DNA from: Gammaproteobacteria bacterium
GTDB taxonomy: Bacteria; Pseudomonadota; Gammaproteobacteria; SZUA-229
Direction of reading: 5' to 3'
NCBI GenBank assembly: GCA_016744065.1
Contig: JADGFA010000039.1
Coordinates: 1-39,267 of the forward strand
Length of the DNA: 39,267 nt
Shown: one piece after another, positions 16,767 to 25,197 of the stretch
How positions within the stretch are numbered: the stretch's first letter is position 1
How the letters are laid out: each line of letters begins with the position of its first letter
Notes under the pieces: model-generated
Databases searched by the model: none
What the model was told of the DNA's origin: nothing
What the model saw: only the letters and a program-made list of their open reading frames with translations
Made by a program: the position numbers and the translations under genes

Positions 16767-18308
16767 TTAATCTTCTGGATCGACCTGACCTTCCAGGACA
16801 ATCGCATCACTAACTAATTGGTGAACACTGACAATCTGATCCATCGCAAAACCGTAATATGGCAATACTTTGGTGAACTGGCTCTTACAGATTGCGCATA
16901 TTGCAGCCATATGTGTTACACCGTGTTCTTCTTTTGCATTAATTAAAGCGGTTGCTCGAGGCAATATGCCTTTGACGCGTAATTCCATCAGGTCGTCTGT
17001 TAACAGACCGCCACCGCCACCACAGCAGAAGGTTACATCGTGGATCGTGTCTTTTTCCATATCAACGTAGTTATTACAAACAGCCTTAATAACTGCGCGA
17101 GGAATAGTAAACTGGCCACCAGGCTCAGTACCCATGCCTGAACCACGCGCTACATTGCATGAGTCGTGGAAAGTAACGGTTTTATCATCGTTACGTGATT
17201 TATCAATGGTTAGCTCACCTTTTTCAAGTTTATCTAATGTAAACTCACAGATGTGCTGGGGAATAGGGTAGTTCTGGTCAAGAAAATCAAATGGACCTGC
17301 TAAGGTGTTCAGGAAGCTGTAACCAACACGCCATGCATGACCACACTCACCATAAACGATGCGTTTTACGCCGAGTTGTAAAGCGGCTTCACGAATACGC
17401 ATTGAAATACGCTGCATGTTTTCGTATGAACCAATAAATAAGCCGAAGTTACCCGCTTCTGATGCAATTGAGCTTAATGTCCAGCTCGTGTTAGTCTGAT
17501 GGAAAACTTTTGCGTAACCAATTAAGCCATCGATGTGAGGTTCGGCGAAGAAGTCAGCAGAGGGTGTAACGAGTAATATATCTTTGCCTTTTTCATCAAG
17601 TGGGAATTTAACTTCCACTTCAATATCGTATTCAACGTCTTCTTCAAGGCCTTCTAATACGTTGGCTAATGCTTTTTCAGGTAAACCCAGGTTATTACCT
17701 ATGGTGAAAACTTTACCGATGATTTCGTTTGCATACTTCTGACCACGACCAATGTGTGCAAGAATTTCACGAGCAGCCATGGTTACTTCTGCAGTATCAA
17801 TACCGTAAGGGCAGAATACAGCACAACGACGACACTCTGAGCATTGATGGAAATAGCTATACCAGTCCTGTACAACATCTTCTGTTAAATCTTTTGCACC
17901 TACGAGCTTAGGGAAGTATTTACCTGCAAAGGTAAAGTAACGACGATAAACGCTACGCAGTAAATCCTGACGAGCAACAGGCATGTTTTTTGCGTCTTGT
18001 GTACCAAGGAAATAATGACATTTATCAGTACAGGCACCACACTTAACACAGGAGTCCATGAATACCTGTAAGCTACGGTAACGACCTAACAGATCACCCA
18101 TCTTATCAAGAGCTTTTTCTTTCCAGCCATCAATTAAAACGTATTCAGGCATTTTTTTAGGGTCATCATGGACTTTTTTGCCCACATAGCCCATGGCTTC
18201 CTGGAATTCCGGCTTTGCCACAAAAGGACTTAGATGGTTCATTACACCATCTTTAGGTAGTGGAACTACCGCATACTCTTTGACTTCAGGAACGTCGTAA
18301 TCAGCCAC
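16767..18308 (-). CDS. dsrK: DsrK, HdrD-like cytoplasmic Fe-S subunit of DsrMKJOP
   Basis: A 513-aa homologue of heterodisulfide reductase HdrD, which interacts with the DsrC trisulfide or disulfide at the inner face of the membrane. Two [4Fe-4S] ferredoxin motifs are visible: C87-x2-C90-x2-C93-x3-C97 and C156-x2-C159-x2-C162-x3-C166. The C-terminal half carries the CCG-type cysteines for the catalytic cluster (YGECGHAW, HDSCNVARG and FCCGGGGGLL). It lies 93 bp after dsrM; that gap contains a perfect 11-bp stem-loop. Confidence 0.95.
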   Translation of the reverse strand: MADYDVPEVKEYAVVPLPKDGVMNHLSPFVAKPEFQEAMGYVGKKVHDDPKKMPEYVLIDGWKEKALDKMGDLLGRYRSLQVFMDSCVKCGACTDKCHYFLGTQDAKNMPVARQDLLRSVYRRYFTFAGKYFPKLVGAKDLTEDVVQDWYSYFHQCSECRRCAVFCPYGIDTAEVTMAAREILAHIGRGQKYANEIIGKVFTIGNNLGLPEKALANVLEGLEEDVEYDIEVEVKFPLDEKGKDILLVTPSADFFAEPHIDGLIGYAKVFHQTNTSWTLSSIASEAGNFGLFIGSYENMQRISMRIREAALQLGVKRIVYGECGHAWRVGYSFLNTLAGPFDFLDQNYPIPQHICEFTLDKLEKGELTIDKSRNDDKTVTFHDSCNVARGSGMGTEPGGQFTIPRAVIKAVCNNYVDMEKDTIHDVTFCCGGGGGLLTDDLMELRVKGILPRATALINAKEEHGVTHMAAICAICKSQFTKVLPYYGFAMDQIVSVHQLVSDAIVLEGQVDPED

Positions 18309-18325
18309 TATGGATTCCTCGTTAT

Positions 18326-18387
18326 ACGAACAATAGTTCGTTTTTAATCGTTTTAACTTAGCTGAAGCTTTTTAATAAAGCTTCAGC
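18326..18387. repeat. Two hairpins in the dsrM-dsrK gap
   Basis: GCTGAAGCTTT (18361-18371) and AAAGCTTCAGC (18377-18387) form a perfect 11-bp stem with a 5-nt loop directly after the dsrM stop. A shorter ACGAAC/GTTCGT stem is at 18326-18341, just before dsrK. Neither has a proper U-tract in the gene sense, so processing or stability is more likely than termination. Confidence 0.6.
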
Positions 18388-18401
18388 CAAAAAATTGTTG
18401 T

Positions 18402-19205
18402 TTATGCTTCTTTTTTAGGTTCGCGAGAAGCCACTAATTCTGGATAATCTTCACGTATTTCATCAAGTGGTTTTGCCCAGTCAACGATATGGCGTTTTTC
18501 ACGTGGATTATCGACCTGGTTACGTGTTGGGGCATAAAATACACCGGGAATATGTAATAGTTTACTGATAGGTAAAATAAAACCTAAAAGAGCGACCAGT
18601 AAAAGATGAGCAAGCAGTGCAGTGCCCTCAGGTAACTCCTGAAGATTAAATGTTAATATGCCGAGCATAAATACCTTAACTGCGACGATGTCAACGCTGA
18701 AACCGGGTACAAAACTCATCAGGAAGCCACTAAATGCAATTGCCATAATTAGTAGCAGCATCAGGTAATCAGACGGCGCAGAGATATAACGTACGCGTGC
18801 AACCAGAAAACGGCGGGCTAATAAGCCACCCAGACCTATAAGCATGCCAAATGCCGCGTATTGGCCGGCAAGTTGAACAATCCATAAACCGATAACAGGC
18901 ATCATAAAACCAAAAGGACCATCAGGGTCAATGATGTAGCGTAGGTGACGGATAAAAGCGACAGCCAGTGAAACATGGAATAACCAGCCAAATAACCAGG
19001 TCCATTTACTTGCACGGAAAAGTGCGGCAAATAATACAACCTCTTTGGCTAAACGAAGAACCACACCACCAGTACTTTTGGGGGCTGGAGTAACAGGAAT
19101 TTTTAAAGGTGCTGGTGTTGCATGGTACTGGCGGACTTTTCGTGCAATACCACCGAGCATAAAGAGTGTGGCTAAAACTAACAACATTGCAATTAAAGTT
19201 GACAT
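18402..19205 (-). CDS. dsrM: DsrM, NarI-like cytochrome b subunit of DsrMKJOP
   Basis: A 267-aa membrane protein with five to six hydrophobic segments and the NarI-type heme b fold. Candidate heme ligands are the histidines in GWLFHVSLAVAFIRHLRYI (about residues 75-93) and those in TALLAHLLLVALL and SKLLHIPG (about 195-225). The hydrophilic C-terminus (about 225-267) is cytoplasmic, next to DsrK. It exchanges electrons between quinone and DsrK. It follows dsrC after a 309-bp gap holding a strong hairpin and a copy of the 3'-end element, so its transcription may be partly uncoupled from dsrABEFHC. Confidence 0.92.
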   Translation of the reverse strand: MSTLIAMLLVLATLFMLGGIARKVRQYHATPAPLKIPVTPAPKSTGGVVLRLAKEVVLFAALFRASKWTWLFGWLFHVSLAVAFIRHLRYIIDPDGPFGFMMPVIGLWIVQLAGQYAAFGMLIGLGGLLARRFLVARVRYISAPSDYLMLLLIMAIAFSGFLMSFVPGFSVDIVAVKVFMLGILTFNLQELPEGTALLAHLLLVALLGFILPISKLLHIPGVFYAPTRNQVDNPREKRHIVDWAKPLDEIREDYPELVASREPKKEA

Positions 19206-19256
19206 ACTAAGTCGTACTCCGCTACTTCATTCAGTTAAATTTTATATGGGTACACT

Positions 19257-19294
19257 AATCGTCAGCCCATGTTAATCAACATGGGCTGACGATT
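19257..19294 (-). terminator. Strong 17-bp perfect hairpin between dsrC and dsrM
   Basis: AATCGTCAGCCCATGTT (19257-19273) and its exact complement (19278-19294) enclose a 4-nt loop. In the dsr sense it is followed by AGTGTACCC, so there is no U-tract. It is the most stable-looking hairpin in the locus and may stop 3' decay of the dsrABEFHC part of the message or attenuate read-through to dsrM. Confidence 0.7.
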
Positions 19295-19396
19295 TAGTTG
19301 TTTCTTTTACTTATAAAAACCATTTCTAAGGAAAAAGTTTTTATAAATAAAAGTAGGGGAGACTAATCTACCCATACTTTATCCAGACTGTATTTG

Positions 19397-19510
19397 TTGT
19401 TCAGGTTGCCGTTGAGTGGTTTTAGATCGAGGCGGAAAAATGTGAGCATACAGATGTATGTGTCTATTTTTCAACGAAGAGCTGGAACCACTCAGCGGTA
19501 AGCTGAGCAA
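19397..19510 (-). repeat. 3'-end palindromic element, copy B (dsrC)
   Basis: This copy lies 4 bp past the dsrC stop. Arms in genome order are TTG, TCAG, TT, CCG and TGAGTGGTT on the left and AACCACTCA, CGG, AA, CTGA and CAA on the right, each block separated by single mismatches. Read in the dsrC sense the core is CTTCGTTGAAAAATAGACAC, a GTATG stem and then ACATTTTTCCGCC, closely matching copies A and E. Confidence 0.85.
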
Positions 19511-19514
19511 TAAA

Positions 19515-19847
19515 TTATACGCAGCCTGTTGGCTTTGGAAGGCCAGCATATTTACATGCTTGCTTACCAGGACCGTAAGGGAATAGCTCGTATAAGTACT
19601 TGCTGTTACCTTTGTCTTTACCCAGTTTTTTACCAATCGCTTTAGTCAGTACACGTACTGCTGGAGCGATCTGGTATTCGTCATAATACTCACGTAAAAA
19701 GTTAAGTACTTCCCAATGAGCGTCTGTTAATGGTTGATCTTCAAGTTCAGCCATTACAGTTGCACAATCTGGCTCCCAAGAACCCAGGTCAACCATGTAA
19801 CCTTCTTCGTCTGTTTCGAAAGTTTTACCGTTTGCTTCGAAAGGCAT
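19515..19847 (-). CDS. dsrC: DsrC, sulfur carrier protein with two C-terminal cysteines
   Basis: A 110-aa sulfur carrier and physical substrate of DsrAB and DsrK. Both functional cysteines are present on the C-terminal arm, C98 in KQACKYAGLP and C109, the penultimate residue in PTGCV, with ten residues between them as in all catalytic DsrC. In the oxidising direction DsrEFH loads sulfur onto the penultimate cysteine. A start with TATAGGAGTATAG-like purine sequence upstream is present. It lies 33 bp after dsrH. A cysteine-less paralogue is encoded at 26143-26466. Confidence 0.97.
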   Translation of the reverse strand: MPFEANGKTFETDEEGYMVDLGSWEPDCATVMAELEDQPLTDAHWEVLNFLREYYDEYQIAPAVRVLTKAIGKKLGKDKGNSKYLYELFPYGPGKQACKYAGLPKPTGCV

Positions 19848-19880
19848 ATCTATACTCCTAAGTATGAAATGTTAAACAGG

Positions 19881-20189
19881 TTATAACCAGGACTGACACG
19901 TTTCGTGCTTCGCCGTTAGTTCTACGAATCCGCTGTAATCAACTACCTGAATACCGTCGATTACACGATCTTCGCTCATACCGCGAGCTGCAAGATCGGG
20001 ACCTAATACATAAATTGTTGCATCTTTCATTGCGCCTGAAACCATATCAGAATGGTCAGTACCTGCCATTGCACCGAAAACACCGTCTTCAATGAGAAGA
20101 ATAGCGTGGCCTTTAGAAGCCAGACGAATGCAAGCTGACAGAGAGTCGCGCTCAAAAGGTGATTTGTTTACTGTGTGTAAAGTTGACAT
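19881..20189 (-). CDS. dsrH: DsrH, subunit of the DsrEFH sulfurtransferase
   Basis: A 102-aa protein, the TusB homologue of the heterohexameric DsrE2F2H2 complex. The conserved DsrH cysteine is C20 (DSLSACIRLASKGHAIL). The gene lies 14 bp after dsrF and 33 bp before dsrC, so it is in the tightest part of the operon. The complex passes persulfide sulfur from DsrE to DsrC in the cytosol. Confidence 0.93.
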   Translation of the reverse strand: MSTLHTVNKSPFERDSLSACIRLASKGHAILLIEDGVFGAMAGTDHSDMVSGAMKDATIYVLGPDLAARGMSEDRVIDGIQVVDYSGFVELTAKHETCQSWL

Positions 20190-20203
20190 AAGATAAGAAC
20201 CCC

Positions 20204-20608
20204 TTAGAAGCTTAAAACAACGTCTTGTTCGTCAAATACTGTGGCAAGTTCTTCAGAACTTACCAGACGAATAGAAGGCTTTTCAGCGTAATCGTCATCT
20301 TCATCTTCCCAGACTAAAGGCATTAGATCATCTAATGTTAATCCACGAGCTTCAAGAGACTCTTTTTCAACATAAAGTTTAGTAACTTCGTAGTCGCCTA
20401 ACGCTTTATACGTAGGAGAGAAGTTTTTCATGCCAATGCCATCAGTAGATTGCCCTTTGCAAATCTGGTAAACGCCGTCACCAACAAATGCTAAAGAGAC
20501 ATCTTGCTCGAAAGCTGCACCGATTAATACAACCTCTAAAGATTCAAGCGCATACACTGTTCCGTATGGTGCTTTTCTATTTACAAACATGAATTTTTTA
20601 ATCGCCAT
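20204..20608 (-). CDS. dsrF: DsrF, subunit of the DsrEFH sulfurtransferase
   Basis: The TusC homologue, 134 aa, without a catalytic cysteine at the DsrE position. MAIKKFMFVNRKAPYGT is the standard DsrF start, and NFSPTYKALGDYEVTKLYVE is a conserved internal stretch. I use the ATG at 20608, with GGAG 7 bp upstream. A longer reading from TTG at 20620 would contain that ribosome site. The start codon lies 1 bp after the dsrE stop, indicating translational coupling. Confidence 0.93.
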   Translation of the reverse strand: MAIKKFMFVNRKAPYGTVYALESLEVVLIGAAFEQDVSLAFVGDGVYQICKGQSTDGIGMKNFSPTYKALGDYEVTKLYVEKESLEARGLTLDDLMPLVWEDEDDDYAEKPSIRLVSSEELATVFDEQDVVLSF

Positions 20609-20609
20609 C

Positions 20610-21002
20610 TTAATCTCCAAACACTAACTGACAGTCAGCAATAATGCCGCCTTCAATCAACTGGCCTAAACCAGAAATACGGAAGCCAGGAGCGATGTTG
20701 TCGCCATCCAGACCCTGACGCTTTGCTTCGTCAGCATCCATGATGCCGCGGCGTTGCGCTGCAGCGATACAGATAACCATATCGATGTCGTGCGCTTCAG
20801 CCAGCTTTGACCATTCTTTCTGAATATTACGATCATCCTGAGGTGGAACTGTGTAACGAGTACCGTTGTTCACACCGTCGTGATAAAAGAATACGCGGAA
20901 AATTTCATGTTCTGCTTCTAATGCTGCTTTGCAAAATGCTAAAGCAGTATCAGATGCCTGATGCGTATAAGGGCCTTCATTGACCATAATGCTATATTTC
21001 AT
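20610..21002 (-). CDS. dsrE: DsrE, catalytic subunit of the DsrEFH sulfurtransferase
   Basis: The TusD homologue, 130 aa. The sulfur-binding cysteine sits in VICIAAAQRRGIMD and is Cys78 when the protein starts at the ATG at 21002, identical to the A. vinosum numbering. An ATG two codons upstream (21008) is also possible and is a little close to the GAGG ribosome site. The highly conserved NEGPYTHQASDTA, FYHDGVNNGTR and FRISGLGQL are present. The gene follows dsrB by 8-14 bp. Confidence 0.95.
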   Translation of the reverse strand: MKYSIMVNEGPYTHQASDTALAFCKAALEAEHEIFRVFFYHDGVNNGTRYTVPPQDDRNIQKEWSKLAEAHDIDMVICIAAAQRRGIMDADEAKRQGLDGDNIAPGFRISGLGQLIEGGIIADCQLVFGD

Positions 21003-21016
21003 CTTCATAAGTCCTC

Positions 21017-22093
21017 TTAGAAACGGATATGAGTTGAAGCATTAAGACTGGCACGTGCTCCACGCCAGTTATCAATGTGGTACTTAGTGAACGGAAGACC
21101 TGTCAGCTCGAAGAAACGAGGCCACCCGATACGTTCAACCCATTCACCAACACGTTCCCAGTCACGCGCATCTTCTTTGTAGCACTTAAGAATAAGCTTA
21201 ACAATGGCGCCTGCTTCAGGCCAGCGAGGTGGGTTGTTAGGAATAGCGGATGCAACAAGCTTCTGGAAAGTAGGCTTGCCACGAGCATTTGAGTGGTTAC
21301 CACCAACCCATACTGCTAATTTAGAGTGCTCAGCATCGTTAATCATCATCGGAGGACAAGGAGGGAAACATGCACCACAACAGATACATTTTTTCTCATC
21401 AACTTCTAATGAAGGTTTGCCATCAACCATTGCAGGACGAATCGCAGCAACAGGACAACGTGCAACTACAGATGGACGTTCACACACGTTTGATACCTGT
21501 GCGTGGTCAATCTTAGGTGGCTTGGTATGCTGGATGTTAATCGCGATATCACCCTGGCCACCACAGTTAATCTGGCAGCAAGATGTTGTGATATGAACAC
21601 GGTTAGGCATGTTCCATGATTTGAATTCGCCGATCAGTTCATCCATCATTGATTTAACAACGCCGGATGCATCAGTACCAGGAATATCACAGTGTAACCA
21701 GCCCTGTGTATGAGACATAGCTGCAACAGAGTTCTTAGTACCACCTACGACATAACCTTTAGACTCTAAAGCTTCGATCAGAGGATCGATCTTAGATTCA
21801 TCAGTTACATAGTACTCAATGTTTGAGCGGATAGTGAAACGAACGAAACCGTCTGCAAACTCATCACCAATAGATGTCAGTTCACGAAGGCTGAATATAT
21901 CAAGAATACGCTGAGTACCGCATTTTACAGTGAAGATTTCTTCGCCGCTTTCTGCAACGTGACGTAAAACACCAGGCTTAGGGTCTGTGTGGTATTTCCA
22001 TAATCCAAAGTTACGACGCATTGTTGGATGCATGTACTGGAAACCGTCTGGGCATCCAGACTCGATGGGTGGACGCATATCTGCCATTGCCAT
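21017..22093 (-). CDS. dsrB: DsrB, reverse dissimilatory sulfite reductase beta subunit
   Basis: The beta subunit of siroheme sulfite reductase, 358 aa, working in the oxidative direction on DsrC-bound sulfur. The siroheme/[4Fe-4S] region is SCCQINCGGQGDIAIN (C172, C173, C177) plus C213 in ARCPVAAIRP. The inserted ferredoxin is C236-x2-C239-x2-C242-x3-C246. The motif CCQINCGGQGD is the form of sulfur-oxidiser DsrB and differs from that of sulfate reducers. GAGG lies 8 bp before the start. The gap to dsrA is 80 bp and holds a small hairpin. Confidence 0.97.
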   Translation of the reverse strand: MAMADMRPPIESGCPDGFQYMHPTMRRNFGLWKYHTDPKPGVLRHVAESGEEIFTVKCGTQRILDIFSLRELTSIGDEFADGFVRFTIRSNIEYYVTDESKIDPLIEALESKGYVVGGTKNSVAAMSHTQGWLHCDIPGTDASGVVKSMMDELIGEFKSWNMPNRVHITTSCCQINCGGQGDIAINIQHTKPPKIDHAQVSNVCERPSVVARCPVAAIRPAMVDGKPSLEVDEKKCICCGACFPPCPPMMINDAEHSKLAVWVGGNHSNARGKPTFQKLVASAIPNNPPRWPEAGAIVKLILKCYKEDARDWERVGEWVERIGWPRFFELTGLPFTKYHIDNWRGARASLNASTHIRF

Positions 22094-22131
22094 GATTATT
22101 TCCTCAAAATTTTAAATTTAAACTTATAAAA

Positions 22132-22156
22132 ATAGCCGCGGAATATCCACGGCTAT
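22132..22156. repeat. Hairpin between dsrA and dsrB
   Basis: ATAGCCGCGG and CCACGGCTAT form a 10-bp stem with one mismatch and a 5-nt loop, 39 bp before the dsrB start. There is no U-tract. It is the first of the series of intercistronic hairpins along the dsr message. Confidence 0.65.
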
Positions 22157-22173
22157 CAGATCTTGTGTGCTAT

Positions 22174-23424
22174 TTATGCTTCAGCTTTACGCTCAAACCA
22201 TTTAATAGCTTCATCGTCCCATCCGTCCATACGAACGTAAGAGCTTTGACGTGTAGAGCTAACCATGTTTGGATCAACTTCAACGTCAATACCTTCAAGG
22301 AAGTTAACCAGACCGATACGTTCGATCATTTCACCACAACGTTCATGCTCAAGGCCATTCTCTGCCCAGAAATCAATGATTTCTTCAGCCAGTTCTACCA
22401 GTTCTTCGTAATCATCACGAGTTTCCAGTTTCTTGAATGGAACAACAACAGTGCCCATCAGGTCACCAATTTTCAGTGTACGCTTACCACCGATAAGAAC
22501 AGTAACGCCCTTGTCAGTACCTGGACGCAATGCTTTAGGCATAACGTTGATGCAGTGCATGCAGCGAACACAGTTACGGTTATCGATAGCGATAGTGTCG
22601 TCATCGTTAAGCGCGAGCGCCTGAGTTGGGCAGCGAGTAATAACATTATCGATAATGTACTGGCGACCTTTCGCTTCAACGTAGTTCTTAATTTCAGCTT
22701 CATCAACACGAATATCATCGCGCCATGTGCCGATAACAGCGAAGTCAGCACGTTCAATTGCATTCTGGCAATCGTTAGGGCAGCCAGAGATCTTGAATTT
22801 GAACTTGTATGGAAGAGCAGGACGATGAACGTCATCAGTGAAGTTGTTTACTAACCAACGCTGAATGCCGTGCTCATTACAGTTGGACATCTCGCAACGA
22901 GCTGCACCAACACATGACATAGCCGTACGTACACAAGGTCCCGCACCACCCATATCCCAACCGTAGTCGTTGATATCGTCGAAGAATTTCTGCGTGCCAT
23001 CAGTCGTCGTACCGATAAACATGATGTTACCTGTCTGACCGTGGAAAGTTTGCAGGCCTGAACCGTTCTTTTCCCAGCTATCGCCAAGCTTATTCAGCAT
23101 ATCAGTTGTGTAGTAGTTACCTGGAGTAGGCTGTACACGAATGGTATGGAACTCTTTAGATTCAGGAAATGCGTCTGCTACTTCAGAGAAACGAGGAATA
23201 ACACCGCCGCCGTAACCGAATACAGATACAGTACCGCCTTTCCAGTAACCCTTACGAGTTTCGTATGAGTGCTCAAGCTGACCAAGTAGTGAGCTAGTTA
23301 CATCAGCGATGAACTGGTTTTCGTGGTTATCACGCAGTGCTTTAATACCGGTGATGAAGCTAGGCCATGGGCCTTCTTCAAGTACATCTAGCATTGGTGT
23401 TGGATAAATCTTCTTTGCTGCCAT
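22174..23424 (-). CDS. dsrA: DsrA, reverse dissimilatory sulfite reductase alpha subunit
   Basis: The catalytic alpha subunit of rDsrAB, 416 aa. It oxidises DsrC-bound sulfane sulfur to sulfite in the cytosol using siroheme-amide. Siroheme/[4Fe-4S] ligands are C171-x5-C177 (SCVGAARC) and C215-x3-C219 (GCPNDC). The inserted ferredoxin uses C265, C285, C288 and C291. The sulfur-oxidiser sequence, together with dsrEFH and dsrL, supports the oxidative type. The ATG at 23424 has GGAG 6 bp upstream. It is the first gene of the operon, with 536 bp of regulatory DNA before it. Confidence 0.97.
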   Translation of the reverse strand: MAAKKIYPTPMLDVLEEGPWPSFITGIKALRDNHENQFIADVTSSLLGQLEHSYETRKGYWKGGTVSVFGYGGGVIPRFSEVADAFPESKEFHTIRVQPTPGNYYTTDMLNKLGDSWEKNGSGLQTFHGQTGNIMFIGTTTDGTQKFFDDINDYGWDMGGAGPCVRTAMSCVGAARCEMSNCNEHGIQRWLVNNFTDDVHRPALPYKFKFKISGCPNDCQNAIERADFAVIGTWRDDIRVDEAEIKNYVEAKGRQYIIDNVITRCPTQALALNDDDTIAIDNRNCVRCMHCINVMPKALRPGTDKGVTVLIGGKRTLKIGDLMGTVVVPFKKLETRDDYEELVELAEEIIDFWAENGLEHERCGEMIERIGLVNFLEGIDVEVDPNMVSSTRQSSYVRMDGWDDEAIKWFERKAEA

Positions 23425-23960
23425 GGCGATCTCCGTAGTAGGGAAGACAGTTTATTGTATAAGGGGGGGCTACTGCCTTAACCCTTAGCTTAAGTTTAAA
23501 TGTAAGGTCATGCCTGATAACTAGGCTATGCCGTACGATTAAAAATTCTTTTGTTCGCTCTCAATGCTTACGCATATCAAAGCTACCCAAATTTGGTGTA
23601 TGTAGTGTAGGGGGAGTTGAGCAATCAGAACATCTATCCCTTGGGAGGGTACTAAACGTTCCATCTATCCCTAATGGGATAGTCTTGCTTGTGGTATTTG
23701 CCTACACCACATATTTTTGGCACGCCCTTAAAGCTCCTCTAGATAAAAAGCTAGTTTATTAATATAGCACAATATTTTTTATGCGGTTAATCCGTCTATA
23801 GGTTTTTGTATGGCTATGTTTATTGAATAAGCTGTTTTATTTATGGGTAAATAGTTGATGTTTGATGCTTGCCGGAGCACATAACTTACCTGAATTGGGT
23901 ATTGCAACAATGCTTACTTATTTGGATACTATGTATAAGCTACTTAAAAAGTGATTTACA
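23425..23960. other. Divergent dsrA / TauD-like control region
   Basis: This 536-bp non-coding region separates two divergent genes. The dsrA half contains two NarL-like boxes (23635-23651 and 23666-23681), a weaker palindrome (23584-23600) and a leader of about 170 bp before dsrA. The TauD half has a TACCTGAATTGGGTA palindrome at 23887-23901. I see no coding region. The long leader could hold RNA structure, but I cannot assign any. Confidence 0.7.
23604..23681 (-). promoter_or_regulatory. dsrA promoter with tandem NarL-like boxes
   Basis: The upstream box TATCCCT-AA-TGGGATA (23666-23681) is a perfect 7-2-7 inverted repeat. The second box (23635-23651), read toward dsrA, is TACCCTC-CCA-AGGGATA. 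Their centres are about 30 bp apart, close to three helical turns. A -10-like TACACT (23609-23604) starts 26 bp past the proximal box, and no good -35 is seen, as expected for an activator-dependent promoter. E. coli NarL sites have the related form TACyymT-n2-AkrrGTA. Confidence 0.6.
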
Positions 23961-24851
23961 GTGATCTTTAATCCTCTTGATCTGAACAATACAGCCGCAT
24001 ATTTACATTGGCGTGAACAAAAAATAAGTGCTTATGAGGGGAATGGATACAATCAGGTGGTTCATATTAAAAAGGGTGTACCTGATCTTCATGAGTTAAA
24101 AGAAATAAGCGCTGCCTGTCAGGCGTTTAATTGTTGTATTTATAAACTGCAATCACCTTATAAAGGAACGAAACGCTTTGTTAAAGATCTGGGTCTATTA
24201 CTGGGGTTAGAACGTTTAGACGGTAACCTGTGTTCCGATGAGGATAATATCACTTCAATACAGGTTATGAGTGAAGGGCGTCATGCAGGGTATATTCCTT
24301 ATACTGACAGGAAATTAACCTGGCACACCGATGGTTATTATAACCCAGCATCAAAAACCATCGGTGCTATGATTTTACACTGTGTAAGGCCGGCACAAAC
24401 AGGTGGTGAAAACCTGATGCTTGACCATGAAATGGCCTATATTCAGCTTCGTGATAAAAACCCGCAGTTTATTAAAGCATTTTTACAGCCAGATGCATTA
24501 ACTATACCTCCTAATATTGAGAATGGTAAAGAAATACGCGGTGCACAAAGTGGCCCGGTGTTTTCAATTGATGCATTGAGCTCAGCATTACATATGCGCT
24601 TTTCTGCTCGTACACGCAATATAAAGTGGAAAGAAGATGCATTAACACTGGAAGCTGTGGAATACATGAAAAGCCTGCTAAGCAGCAATAATCCTTATGT
24701 TTTTACCTATAGAATGTGTGCGGGAGAGGGTATAATTGCGAATAATGTATTACATAATCGTACGGCTTTCACGGATTCGAAAGTGAGAGATCAACAAAGG
24801 TTATTATATCGGGCACGGTATTATGATCGGGTGAAAAAGCCCGTGAGCTAA
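23961..24851 (+). CDS. TauD/TfdA-family Fe(II)/2-oxoglutarate dioxygenase
   Basis: A 296-aa protein of the TauD/TfdA family. The iron ligands are H122 and D124 in TWHTDGYYNP and H265 in NNVLHNRTAF; R280 or R284 near the end would bind 2-oxoglutarate, and TGGE (147-150) is the usual family motif. The substrate is unknown; family members cleave taurine, sulfonates or other small acids, so a sulfonate would fit the neighbourhood, but nothing in the sequence proves it. The start is GTG with a weak ribosome site. It diverges from dsrA and heads the accessory cluster. Confidence 0.85.
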   Translation: MIFNPLDLNNTAAYLHWREQKISAYEGNGYNQVVHIKKGVPDLHELKEISAACQAFNCCIYKLQSPYKGTKRFVKDLGLLLGLERLDGNLCSDEDNITSIQVMSEGRHAGYIPYTDRKLTWHTDGYYNPASKTIGAMILHCVRPAQTGGENLMLDHEMAYIQLRDKNPQFIKAFLQPDALTIPPNIENGKEIRGAQSGPVFSIDALSSALHMRFSARTRNIKWKEDALTLEAVEYMKSLLSSNNPYVFTYRMCAGEGIIANNVLHNRTAFTDSKVRDQQRLLYRARYYDRVKKPVS

Positions 24852-24929
24852 GAGGGTTGTTTTATCATCCTGAATGCTTGCTGTTGAGTAATTGATTTTA
24901 AGATCCGTGGAATTTTGAGAAAACAAAGA

Positions 24930-25121
24930 ATGATATATTTAAGTGATATATTAACCCAGGAACACGAGTTAGATACTTTTGAGGGTTTACTGGAAATAGT
25001 AAGGCAAAAAGCACGTGATGGTGAAATCCATTTAGATGTGGATATAAAGCCGCCCTATGGTGATGCTCCAAAAGACTGGCAAAATCAGGTGGAAATGGCG
25101 TTTACGTTTCCAAACAGATAA
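24930..25121 (+). CDS. Small unknown acidic protein (63 aa)
   Basis: I do not recognise a family. The sequence MIYLSDILTQEHELDTF begins at the ATG at 24930; a TTG at 24915 would add five basic residues. It is acidic, has no cysteine and no membrane segment, and ends KDWQNQVEMAFTFPNR. It lies between the TauD-like gene and the Cas6-like gene, all on the plus strand with short gaps (78 and 76 bp), so the three may form a transcript. Codon use and composition match the neighbours, which supports a real gene. Confidence 0.6.
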   Translation: MIYLSDILTQEHELDTFEGLLEIVRQKARDGEIHLDVDIKPPYGDAPKDWQNQVEMAFTFPNR

Positions 25122-25197
25122 CAGTTGTATCTACTCTGCTGTTACCTCACTCCCTTTAAATACAGATAACCAACTGATTTTATGAGATTTTCATCCT

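Larger units (their letters stand above)
19206..19514. other. dsrC-dsrM spacer
   Basis: This 309-bp spacer contains the strong inverted repeat at 19257-19294 and element copy B (19397-19510). Between them (19295-19396) it is AT-rich without other visible structure. A break after dsrC is expected, because DsrC is needed in large excess over the membrane complex. Confidence 0.7.

Noticed and set aside
22165..22854. Open frame of 229 codons opposite dsrA
   Set aside because: It is a long antisense frame of a well-conserved gene, with no ribosome site and no recognisable domain.
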